Of a DNA stretch of 5,981 nt, positions 1 to 5,967 are shown piece after piece. Source of the stretch: Candidatus Zixiibacteriota bacterium (GTDB lineage Bacteria > Zixibacteria > MSB-5A5 > GN15 > JAAZOE01); the NCBI GenBank assembly GCA_012797915.1, contig JAAZOE010000348.1:1-5981 (forward strand). The letters are read 5' to 3'. The notes under the pieces are model-generated. The model saw only the letters and a program-made list of their open reading frames with translations. It had not been told where the DNA came from and did no database searches. A program made the translations under genes and the position numbers. Positions within the stretch are counted from its first letter, which is position 1. Every line of letters starts with the position of its first letter.

Positions 1-1
1 C

Positions 2-82
2 CGGGTCTTCGTCTCCAAACGGCTCGACCGCTCCGATGAAAACCCGATTATCTACGCCCGCCTGGCAGCCCAGACGTTTTAG
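2..82 (+). CDS. 3' end of an upstream gene, product unknown (partial)
   Basis: An open frame enters from the left edge and ends at TAG (80-82), giving 26 residues that finish IIYARLAAQTF. Codons are GC-rich at the third position, as in the neighbouring genes, which supports real coding. The two other forward frames are less convincing; one hits TGA at 37-39. The product cannot be identified from so short a tail. The terminal Phe after alternating residues is loosely reminiscent of an outer-membrane beta-barrel end, but the pattern is imperfect and I do not rely on it. The stop lies only 17 bases before the next start, so the two genes are probably co-transcribed. Confidence 0.55.
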   Translation, partial: RVFVSKRLDRSDENPIIYARLAAQTF

Positions 83-99
83 GAGTTGATGCGGTCATC

Positions 100-741
100 A
101 TGATGTCAGCGCGCACATCGGCGACGGCGGCCATGATCCTCCTGGCCGCCGCCTTGACTGCCCCGGCCGCGGCCGCCGATGAAACCGTCTCTTTCGACTA
201 CGATATTTTCCGGCGCGGCGAGACCCTGGCGGTCTGGGTGGACCTCACCCCGGTCATGAACCAGCGGCGGATGGAAGACCTGCTGGCCGGTCTGGCCGTC
301 CGTATCACCCTCGATTGCCGGCTGGAAAAGCCGCGCCGTCCCCTGCCGGCGAAAACGCTGGTTGCCGTCCGTACGGTCGCCATCCTGACCCGGCGGCTGA
401 CTGAGGATGACTACGGGGTGCAGGTCGCCGGAGCCGGGGCCGCCAAATATACATTCACAAATCAACTTGAACTGGCCGACTGCCTGGCCGACTCGCTGGT
501 CATCCCGGTGACCGCTTCCGACACCTCGGGCCTCGGTGACCGGATCCGTCTGGCGCTGGACATATCCTGTAATTCATTGAATCCCAATACCGTATCCACC
601 ACGGCCCCCGTCACGCCCCCCGGCGGCGGGTTCTTCGACCGCTTGTTCGACCTGTTCGCCGAATCGGTCGGCTGGGGGGCCGATTCCTATCGCCTCGTTT
701 CGCCTCTCTTCGATCCGGCCTCGCTGGCCGAACCCCGCTGA
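100..741 (+). CDS. Exported protein of unknown function, DUF4390-like
   Basis: This gene encodes 213 residues. It begins with a typical Sec signal peptide: Arg5, a hydrophobic stretch at about 10-21, and an Ala-rich AxA cleavage site, probably after Ala26. The mature protein is therefore periplasmic or extracytoplasmic. Residues 29-110 look like beta-strands ending in an 'LTRRLTEDDYGVQV' segment. A later 'DRIRLALDI' strand (147-155), a Pro/Thr/Gly linker (about 161-177) and a 'DSYRLVSPLF' segment (195-204) follow. This order loosely recalls the DUF4390 family, which often sits next to histidine kinase genes such as ntrY in proteobacteria; the match is by eye and weak. Cysteines are at 73, 128 and 157. 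The start could be ATG at 100 or 103. AGGAG at 81-85 is a somewhat distant ribosome site that overlaps the preceding stop. No catalytic motif is visible. The following gene starts 71 bases downstream, so shared transcription is possible. Confidence 0.75.
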   Translation: MMSARTSATAAMILLAAALTAPAAAADETVSFDYDIFRRGETLAVWVDLTPVMNQRRMEDLLAGLAVRITLDCRLEKPRRPLPAKTLVAVRTVAILTRRLTEDDYGVQVAGAGAAKYTFTNQLELADCLADSLVIPVTASDTSGLGDRIRLALDISCNSLNPNTVSTTAPVTPPGGGFFDRLFDLFAESVGWGADSYRLVSPLFDPASLAEPR

Positions 742-800
742 CGGCTAAGTTTTTCCCGTTAACCGCCGATAAAAAAGAAGGTTAGAGAGCACAACTTTGT

Positions 801-807
801 GGTGGAG
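801..807 (+). promoter_or_regulatory. Ribosome binding site of the histidine kinase gene
   Basis: GGTGGAG ends five bases before the ATG at 813. It fixes that start for the histidine kinase. The 71-base gap before the gene (742-812) contains T- and A-runs, but I see no convincing -35/-10 pair there. Confidence 0.6.
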
Positions 808-812
808 TACCT

Positions 813-2597
813 ATGCCTGACCTGTCCGTTTCCAGCACGCCGGAGACCGCCAAAATTCGGCCCAAGGGGGAATTCGATCCGGAGGCGGTGGCATCGACCG
901 ACCGCCTGGCTGTCGGCAATGTTCTGGCCGAAATGGAAAAAGCGCTCAACGATATCGTCAGCGACAATCCCAGGCTGGGCGGCGATGACGACGCCGGCAC
1001 CGTCCGACTGGACGACCTGAAAGCGGTTCTGGAAATATCCCTGGCCGTCAACTCCAGTCTGGTGATCGATGAAATCCTGCAAGCCGTGATGCTCAAGGCG
1101 GTGGAACTGCTTTCGGCCGAACGCGGCTTCGTCATGTTGCTGGACCGCGACGGGGTACTGCAGTTCAAGACGGCCCACAATATCCGGCAGGAGGAGATTA
1201 CCGAGGAATCGTTCAAGATCTCCAACTCCATCGCCAACCGGGTGGCCGAAACGGGCAAGTCGGTCTACACCTCCGACGCTCAGGAAGACGAACGGTACGC
1301 CAATCAGAAATCGGTGGTCGAGCTCAACCTCCGTTCCATCATGTGCGTCCCGCTGAAGATCAAAAACCGCGTCATCGGCGTCATCTACCTGGACAACTCC
1401 TCGCAGGCCAAGCTGTTCCTCAAGTCCGACATGTACCTGTTTGAGCTGTTCGCCCAGCAGGCGGCCATGGCCATCCACAACGCCCAGCTGTACGATCACC
1501 TGAACCGGTTGAAACGATACAACGAGGATATCATCGCCCAGTCGCCGGTGGGCATCATCGTCATCGATCCCGAGTACAGCCTGGTGACGATCAACGATGC
1601 CAGCCTGGCCGCCCTGCAGATCAACAAAGCCGACGTGCACCTCGGGGTCGATGATCCCGTCCACAGCCGCCTGACCGACCTGATTCCTCCCGCCGAATGG
1701 CCCAAGTGGCGGAAGATGATCGCCCAGGTTCTGACCGGCGGCGGCAATTTCCGCGAGGATCGCTACTTCCATAACACCGGATACGACGAGAAAGTCCTGT
1801 CGATCAAGGTCTCCGCCACCAGCAGTCTGCCCGGCGGCAAGACCGGCGCCATCCTGGTCCTCGAGGATATCACCGAGAAAGTCATCCTGGAAAAATACGT
1901 CATCCTGTCCGAAAAGCTGGTGGCCAAGGGGGAAATGGCCGCTTCCATCGGGCACGAACTGAACAACTACCTGACCATCATCTCCAACAACGCCGAACTG
2001 GTGCAGATCAACATCGACCGCAGCGACATGGAGCGAGCCAAGAACAACTCCCGCCAGGTGGTCGACAATATCGCCAAGATGAAACGGTTCACCGACGGCT
2101 TGATGGACTTCTCCAAGATGGAAACCGAGATGGTCGATTACGACATCCGCCGTCTGGTGGAAAACCTGCTCTTCTCCATCAAGTCGCAGCGGAAATACAA
2201 AGGCGTGGCCATCGATTTTGCCGCCGGCAACATCCCCGATATTCCCATTGACGTCGGCCAGATCCAGCAGGTTCTGCTGAATCTGCTCAACAACGCCGTC
2301 GACGCCATGGCCAAGACCGAAAAACCGCGCATCGCCATCGATTGCCGGTTCGACTCCGAACAGGATCGCCTGATTATCGCCGTCACCGACAACGGCCACG
2401 GGATGTCCGAGGACATCCGGCAGAAGATCTTCCAGCCGCATTTCACGACCAAGGCCAACGGGCACGGGCTGGGTTTGGTCAATTCCCGCAAGATTATTCT
2501 CAACCACGGCGGGGATATGGTCGTCGACTCGGCCGAGGGACAGGGGACCACGTTCACGATTTATCTGCCGCGGACCAGGAACGCTCCGAAATCATGA
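813..2597 (+). CDS. Soluble GAF-PAS sensor histidine kinase
   Basis: This gene encodes 594 residues with no signal peptide or membrane segment, so it is a cytosolic sensor. A charged N-terminus with a helical stretch (about 31-50) precedes a GAF domain (about 70-225; note 'RSIMCVPLKIKNRVIGVIYLDN' around 174-195). A PAS domain follows (about 237-355, starting 'NEDIIAQSPVGIIVID'). The dimerisation and phosphoacceptor helix carries 'SIGHELNN', with phospho-acceptor His381 (codon 1953-1955). The ATPase domain shows an N-box (LLNLLNNAVDAM, 488-499), G1 DNGHGM (526-531), an F-box (Phe540, Phe544) and G2 GHGLGL (550-555). All key residues are present, so it should autophosphorylate. The Pro common in HExxNPL is Tyr386 here, a position known to vary. 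No receiver domain is fused and no response regulator is visible nearby. Its stop overlaps the start of the protein kinase gene (ATGA at 2594-2597), implying translational coupling. The ligand of the GAF and PAS domains is unknown. Confidence 0.93.
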   Translation: MPDLSVSSTPETAKIRPKGEFDPEAVASTDRLAVGNVLAEMEKALNDIVSDNPRLGGDDDAGTVRLDDLKAVLEISLAVNSSLVIDEILQAVMLKAVELLSAERGFVMLLDRDGVLQFKTAHNIRQEEITEESFKISNSIANRVAETGKSVYTSDAQEDERYANQKSVVELNLRSIMCVPLKIKNRVIGVIYLDNSSQAKLFLKSDMYLFELFAQQAAMAIHNAQLYDHLNRLKRYNEDIIAQSPVGIIVIDPEYSLVTINDASLAALQINKADVHLGVDDPVHSRLTDLIPPAEWPKWRKMIAQVLTGGGNFREDRYFHNTGYDEKVLSIKVSATSSLPGGKTGAILVLEDITEKVILEKYVILSEKLVAKGEMAASIGHELNNYLTIISNNAELVQINIDRSDMERAKNNSRQVVDNIAKMKRFTDGLMDFSKMETEMVDYDIRRLVENLLFSIKSQRKYKGVAIDFAAGNIPDIPIDVGQIQQVLLNLLNNAVDAMAKTEKPRIAIDCRFDSEQDRLIIAVTDNGHGMSEDIRQKIFQPHFTTKANGHGLGLVNSRKIILNHGGDMVVDSAEGQGTTFTIYLPRTRNAPKS

Positions 2598-5500
2598 TGG
2601 TTCCCGCCGATATCCGGTTCCCGGGGCAGTTTTCGATCGTACGGGAGATCGGCCACGGCGGAACCTCGCATATTTTCCTGGCCCGTCTCGAGGGCCGCGT
2701 AACGCCCGTCGCCCTCAAACTCTTCTTCGATCCCGCCGCCGAACGATTGATCGAACGAGAACTGCTCATCGCCGGAAAGGCCCGCTTTCCCGGCATCGTG
2801 AAGGTCGATGGCGCCGACTCCGCCGCCGACGGCCGCCCGTTCCTCTGGATGGAGTATTGCGACGGCCCGACCCTGGAGCCGTTGGCCGGAACCATCTCCG
2901 AACCCAGACTCCTGGCGATTCTCTCGGCTACGGCCGCTTCGCTGGGCGTCCTGCACACCGCCGGTTTCACCCACAACGATCTTAAACCGTCGAACGTCTT
3001 CTGCCCGGCGGGATTTGAGCGCGATGACTTCCCCCTCGACCGGACGTTTTTCCTGAAATTGTCCGACTTCTCCCTATCCCGCCCTCGTTTCGGCCGCGAT
3101 AGCGAACCGGTCACCGGTACGGTCGGCTACATGTCCCCCGAAATGATTTTGAAACAGCCGATTACCCCGGCCTCCGATTTCTTTTCCCTCGGGGTCATGG
3201 CTTACTTCCTGGCCTGCGGCGTCATGCCCTTCCGATCCGACAACAACGATCCGCTGGACATCAATGCCCAAATCACCGAAGGACCGCGTCCGGCCCTCTG
3301 CGGTCCAGCCGCCGGCTTCAGCCGCTCCACCGCCGACCTGATCGCCGGGCTGTTGCAGATTGATCCCCGACGGCGTCCGGCCAACGCCTGGGCCCTGCTG
3401 GAAACACTGGTCGCGGCCGGGTCGCCATACCCGTTCCGCCGCGCCATCCGTCCACGCCATCTGCTCCATGGCCTCACCCGTCTTGATGCCCAGGCACTGA
3501 AACATGTTTTCGGCGAGGACAGTTTCAGCCCGGCCCAATCCGCTTTCGTCGAACAGGCCACCGGCGGCGATCCGGCGGCCGTGCGGATTCTGCTGGAACA
3601 TAATTTCGACCGCGACCTGTTTTCTCTGCGGGACGGTTCCTGGCGATGGCGCCATGAAACCGTCGATACCATCGAATGGTCCCGGCGACAAATCCGTTTC
3701 GCCCTGCGGCCGCTGCAGGGGCATCCCGTTTCGGTCAAATGCTTCGCCATGGGCCTGGCCCTGGCGGGCGACCCGGCCCAAGCGGCCGAGGTCGCCGAGG
3801 CGCTCGGCACCGATCCGGCGGTATTGGAGGAAACCCGACGGACCATGCCGGCCGGACGGATTCCCGCTTTGCTCTTTTCCCTGCCGCGCGTCATGTCGGC
3901 CCGCACCCGCCGTATCCTGGCCCGCCGCTTGGCCCGGCATTATATGACCCGTACCGACAAAGCCGGATTGTGCGGACAACTCCTGTGCGAGGCCGGGCAG
4001 TATGCCGAGGCGTTTCCGTTCCTCATGACCGCCGCCGATGAGGCGGTCGCCGTCCATGCCCACGACCTCGCCTTCGAACGGCTCGGCTTGGCTGCCGCCG
4101 CCGGAGAACGGCTGGAGGATATCGAAAAACGAACCGATGCCCTCCTACGCACCGGACGGCTGCACAAAGACCTTGGGCATCTGCCGCAGGCCGAGCACTT
4201 CTATGACCTCGTCATCGGCCTGGCCGAGACCCGCCCGGAACTGATCTCCCGGCTGGCCCTGGCCTGCAAGGAATTGGGCGACGTTCACAAGGCCCGTTCC
4301 GATTACAACGCCGGCATCTGCGCCCTGACCAGGGCGCTGGAGCTGTACCGGCAACTCGGCGATGACCTCGAAATCTCGCATACCGAAAACAACCTGGGCA
4401 ATATCCATTGGGTGGCCGGGCGGCTGGATGAGGCGCTGGCCTATTATGAGAAGGCGCTGGCCATCCAGGTGAATCTCAATTCCGAAAAAGATATCGCCTC
4501 CACCCTGAACAACATCGGGACGATCCATGGCGTGAAGGGGAAATTCACCGAGGCTATCTCGTATTTCATGCGCTCGCTGAACATCAGCCTCACCCTCGAT
4601 GACATGGGCGAGGCCGCCCGCACCTGGAACAATCTCGGCGTGGCCTATTTCCTGTCCGGGCAAAACGAGAAGGCGGTTGAGGCGTACAATAATTCGCTGG
4701 CGGTCAACCGCACGATCGGCTCCCTGACCGAAATCGTCTGGAATATCGAAAACCTGGCCGAGACGATGATCCAGGCCGGTCGCCTCAGCGAGGCGCTGAA
4801 TTACCTCAAAGAAGGCTCGGCCCTGGCCGAAAAGATGGCCGAACAATCACACCGGAGCACGATGCTGCAATTGACCGGGAATCTGCTGCGGCGGATGGGA
4901 TTCTATGCCGATGCGCACGCCAACCTGGCCCGGGCGATGGACCTGGCCTCGAAAACCGACAGCTGGATGGTCATCCTTTCCGGGCACCTGAATCTGGCGC
5001 GTCTGCATGTCGACCGGAAGGAATTCGAGATCGCGGAAGAATGCGCCGCCAAGGCCCGGAAGATCGCCGAGGCCAACGGCGATACCGGCTTCCTGTTCCA
5101 GATCGCCCTGTTGCGCTATGCCGTGTCGGGGGAGGAGTCGTTCCGGAAAGAGGCCGAGGAGATCGCCCGGAACATGTTCAGCCCGCGCGATAAGGCCTAC
5201 CTCCATCTGGTCGTGTTGGAACGGATCAACGAGCGGCAAGCGGCGGACGACGGCGAACGTTGCCTCGGCGAAGCCGGCCGCTTCTATGACAGCGGCGTCG
5301 AGGATATCGACCGGGCCCGGTACCATCTGGCCGCCGGACGATGGTTCATCCGCCACGGCGGCGAGGGGGAAGGGAGTGGTCATCTCGAACGCGCCCTGCA
5401 GACGGCGACCGCCCTGAATCTGCTCCCCGAACAATGGCAGGCGGCCGCGGCGTTGTCCGAGGAGATGTTCCGCCGCCATGACATTCAAACCTCGTTCCGT

Positions 5501-5671
5501 CACGCCCAGACGGCCATCGAGGCGCTGAAAAAAATCGCGGCCAAGATGACCTCCCCGGCGCACCTGGAAAAACTCTATGCCGATGAGCGGGTGACCGGAC
5601 TTTTGGAGCGGATCAAATCACTTAAGGCCCTGTTGGGCCAAAAAAAAGGGGCTGCGGTAGGCAGCCCCTGA
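2594..5671 (+). CDS. Hanks-type Ser/Thr protein kinase with STAND-like middle region and TPR array
   Basis: This gene encodes 1025 residues from ATG 2594 (ATG 2597 is also possible). The frame stays open upstream to 2342, but that part overlaps the histidine kinase and has no kinase homology. Residues 12-275 form a protein kinase: glycine loop GHGGTSHIF (20-28), Lys42 in VALK, C-helix Glu (about 54-56), catalytic loop THNDLKPSN (126-134, Asp129), metal-binding Asp158 in DFS, MSPE (180-183), and DFFSLG (195-200). The HRD Arg is replaced by Asn and the DFG Gly by Ser; the catalytic Lys and both Asp remain, so activity is likely. Residues 285-455 resemble the lid (ATGGDPAAVRILLEHN) and winged helix that follow a STAND ATPase core, but no Walker A or B is visible. 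Residues about 512-980 are TPRs, seven of them at exactly 40-residue spacing. No membrane segment is apparent, so it is cytosolic. Kinases with this layout usually phosphorylate partners gathered by the TPRs. Its last codons form the terminator of the opposite-strand gene. Confidence 0.92.
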   Translation: MMVPADIRFPGQFSIVREIGHGGTSHIFLARLEGRVTPVALKLFFDPAAERLIERELLIAGKARFPGIVKVDGADSAADGRPFLWMEYCDGPTLEPLAGTISEPRLLAILSATAASLGVLHTAGFTHNDLKPSNVFCPAGFERDDFPLDRTFFLKLSDFSLSRPRFGRDSEPVTGTVGYMSPEMILKQPITPASDFFSLGVMAYFLACGVMPFRSDNNDPLDINAQITEGPRPALCGPAAGFSRSTADLIAGLLQIDPRRRPANAWALLETLVAAGSPYPFRRAIRPRHLLHGLTRLDAQALKHVFGEDSFSPAQSAFVEQATGGDPAAVRILLEHNFDRDLFSLRDGSWRWRHETVDTIEWSRRQIRFALRPLQGHPVSVKCFAMGLALAGDPAQAAEVAEALGTDPAVLEETRRTMPAGRIPALLFSLPRVMSARTRRILARRLARHYMTRTDKAGLCGQLLCEAGQYAEAFPFLMTAADEAVAVHAHDLAFERLGLAAAAGERLEDIEKRTDALLRTGRLHKDLGHLPQAEHFYDLVIGLAETRPELISRLALACKELGDVHKARSDYNAGICALTRALELYRQLGDDLEISHTENNLGNIHWVAGRLDEALAYYEKALAIQVNLNSEKDIASTLNNIGTIHGVKGKFTEAISYFMRSLNISLTLDDMGEAARTWNNLGVAYFLSGQNEKAVEAYNNSLAVNRTIGSLTEIVWNIENLAETMIQAGRLSEALNYLKEGSALAEKMAEQSHRSTMLQLTGNLLRRMGFYADAHANLARAMDLASKTDSWMVILSGHLNLARLHVDRKEFEIAEECAAKARKIAEANGDTGFLFQIALLRYAVSGEESFRKEAEEIARNMFSPRDKAYLHLVVLERINERQAADDGERCLGEAGRFYDSGVEDIDRARYHLAAGRWFIRHGGEGEGSGHLERALQTATALNLLPEQWQAAAALSEEMFRRHDIQTSFRHAQTAIEALKKIAAKMTSPAHLEKLYADERVTGLLERIKSLKALLGQKKGAAVGSP
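4247..5086 (+). repeat. Seven tandem 40-residue (120-base) TPR units inside the kinase gene
   Basis: Protein residues 552-831 fall into seven units of exactly 40 residues, recognisable by a recurring N-L/I-G/A at residues 600-602, 640-642, 680-682, 720-722 and 800-802. The first unit (L561-G562) and the sixth (T761-G762) are more diverged. Each unit has the TPR pattern of two helices, for example ENNLGNIHWVAGRLDEALAY. The 40-residue rather than 34-residue period is that of LGN/kinesin-light-chain-type TPRs. The DNA copies are diverged, so this is an old protein repeat, not a recent DNA duplication. Further weaker TPR-like helices lie before it (about 512-547) and after it (about 905-985). Confidence 0.85.
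5640..5668 (-). terminator. Intrinsic terminator of the leftward small gene
   Basis: Read on the - strand, GGGGCTGC (5668-5661), loop CTACC and GCAGCCCC (5655-5648) form a perfect 8-bp GC-rich hairpin. It is followed at once by eight T (5647-5640). On the + strand the eight A come before the hairpin and no T-run follows, so it works only for leftward transcription. It lies wholly within the last codons of the convergent protein kinase gene, whose TGA is at 5669-5671. Confidence 0.88.
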
Positions 5672-5715
5672 AGAGCTTATTGACTCATGACAATAGGTTG
5701 GGCGTGGTCGCCGCT

Positions 5716-5790
5716 TTATTGTCCGCCCTGGCTCCAGCCGACCGGGGCAACCTTCTCTTCCAGCTCTTCAACGATGAGTCTGTACTTCAA
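5716..5790 (-). CDS. 24-residue small peptide, TTG start, unknown function
   Basis: This ORF has 24 codons plus TAA (5718-5716). The TTG at 5790-5788 is the only start available: the frame has a TAA 18 bases upstream of it and no ATG or GTG between. It is preceded by a perfect AGGAGGTGA at ideal spacing. Residues 2-15 are amphipathic and charged (VEELEEKVAP at 7-16), as in a helix. The tail (17-24) is small and polar: GWSQGGQ, with one Trp and no Cys. There is no signal peptide or membrane segment. A leader-plus-core shape fits a ribosomally made, modified peptide precursor, a signalling peptide or a small protein subunit, but no modification enzyme or exporter is in the window. The absence of Cys argues against lanthipeptides and sactipeptides. 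I do not recognise a family. The case for translation rests on its own promoter, ribosome site and terminator rather than on homology. A regulatory RNA that also carries this ORF is the main alternative. Confidence 0.6.
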   Translation of the reverse strand: MKYRLIVEELEEKVAPVGWSQGGQ

Positions 5791-5794
5791 GTGC

Positions 5795-5803
5795 TCACCT
5801 CCT
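5795..5803 (-). promoter_or_regulatory. Perfect Shine-Dalgarno sequence of the small peptide gene
   Basis: AGGAGGTGA on the - strand is a nine-base match to the anti-Shine-Dalgarno end of 16S rRNA. Seven bases separate GGAGG from the TTG at 5790. It is far stronger than the ribosome sites of the three large genes here, and it decides the non-ATG start. The GTG inside it (GTG AGC ACT TGA) stops after three codons. Confidence 0.75.
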
Positions 5804-5933
5804 CTTTGTTACAGAGTTCCCTGGCCACGGTATATGACCAAGGTATTCTCTTCTCTTTTCTTCTAGCCCTCAGGAAGAATTGCTATGTCTGGCCGCACTG
5901 CAACCCACATCCGTGTGCGATCGACATCCATCC
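5804..5933 (-). promoter_or_regulatory. Long structured 5' leader of the small peptide gene
   Basis: If transcription starts about seven bases past the -10 box (near 5933), the leader up to the TTG is about 143 nt, almost twice as long as the ORF. It contains a 9-bp hairpin at 5843-5819 and a shorter GC-rich one (CGCAC/GTGCG, 5919-5915 with 5898-5894). Between them is a purine-only stretch around 5865-5848. I do not recognise any known riboswitch or T-box. The extent depends on the promoter call below. Confidence 0.45.
5819..5843 (-). other. 9-bp hairpin in the leader upstream of the Shine-Dalgarno
   Basis: On the - strand CCTTGGTCA (5843-5835) pairs with TGGCCAGGG (5827-5819) over a seven-base loop, with two G-U pairs. 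It ends 15 bases before the ribosome site, so it could protect the 5' side of the message or affect ribosome access. Confidence 0.5.
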
Positions 5934-5939
5934 TATAGA

Positions 5940-5967
5940 ATTATAGCATATTACGGAAACCTATCAA
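5940..5967 (-). promoter_or_regulatory. Strong sigma70-type promoter with extended -10
   Basis: On the - strand TTGATA (5967-5962; five of six consensus bases) is followed after 16 bases by a perfect TATAAT (5945-5940). A TG one base upstream of the -10 (5948-5947) makes an extended -10 element. The predicted start is near 5933. It drives leftward transcription into the small peptide gene and is the only convincing housekeeping promoter seen in the window. Confidence 0.78.

Noticed and set aside
742..767. Imperfect hairpin (CGGCTAA / TTAACCG) after the exported protein gene
   Set aside because: The stem is 7 bp with a mismatch, and the T-run lies in the loop rather than after the stem, so it is not a convincing terminator.
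759..2507. 582-codon open frame on the - strand opposite the histidine kinase
   Set aside because: It mirrors the GC-rich third positions of the histidine kinase, has no ribosome site or domain, and has a low-complexity composition rich in Gly, Asp, Val and His. The + strand product has every expected motif.
2342..2593. Upstream extension of the protein kinase frame
   Set aside because: These 84 codons lie inside the histidine kinase ATPase domain. Their translation is Arg/Pro/Gly-rich and unlike a kinase. ATG 2594 at the ATGA junction sits just before the kinase domain.
5640..5668. The same hairpin as a terminator for the rightward kinase operon
   Set aside because: On the + strand the hairpin is followed by TGAAGAGCTTATTG, with no T-tract, and it lies before the stop codon.
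5863..5931. Upstream ORFs in the small gene's leader (22 codons from 5931, 14 codons from 5927)
   Set aside because: Neither has a ribosome site. The first would be nearly leaderless with only a few bases from the predicted start, and I see no sign of selection. They remain a possibility only if ribosome profiling shows reads there.
5680..5946. 88-codon + strand frame from ATG 5680
   Set aside because: It has no Shine-Dalgarno and no recognisable domain. It runs opposite the promoter, leader and ORF of the small leftward gene, which is much better supported.
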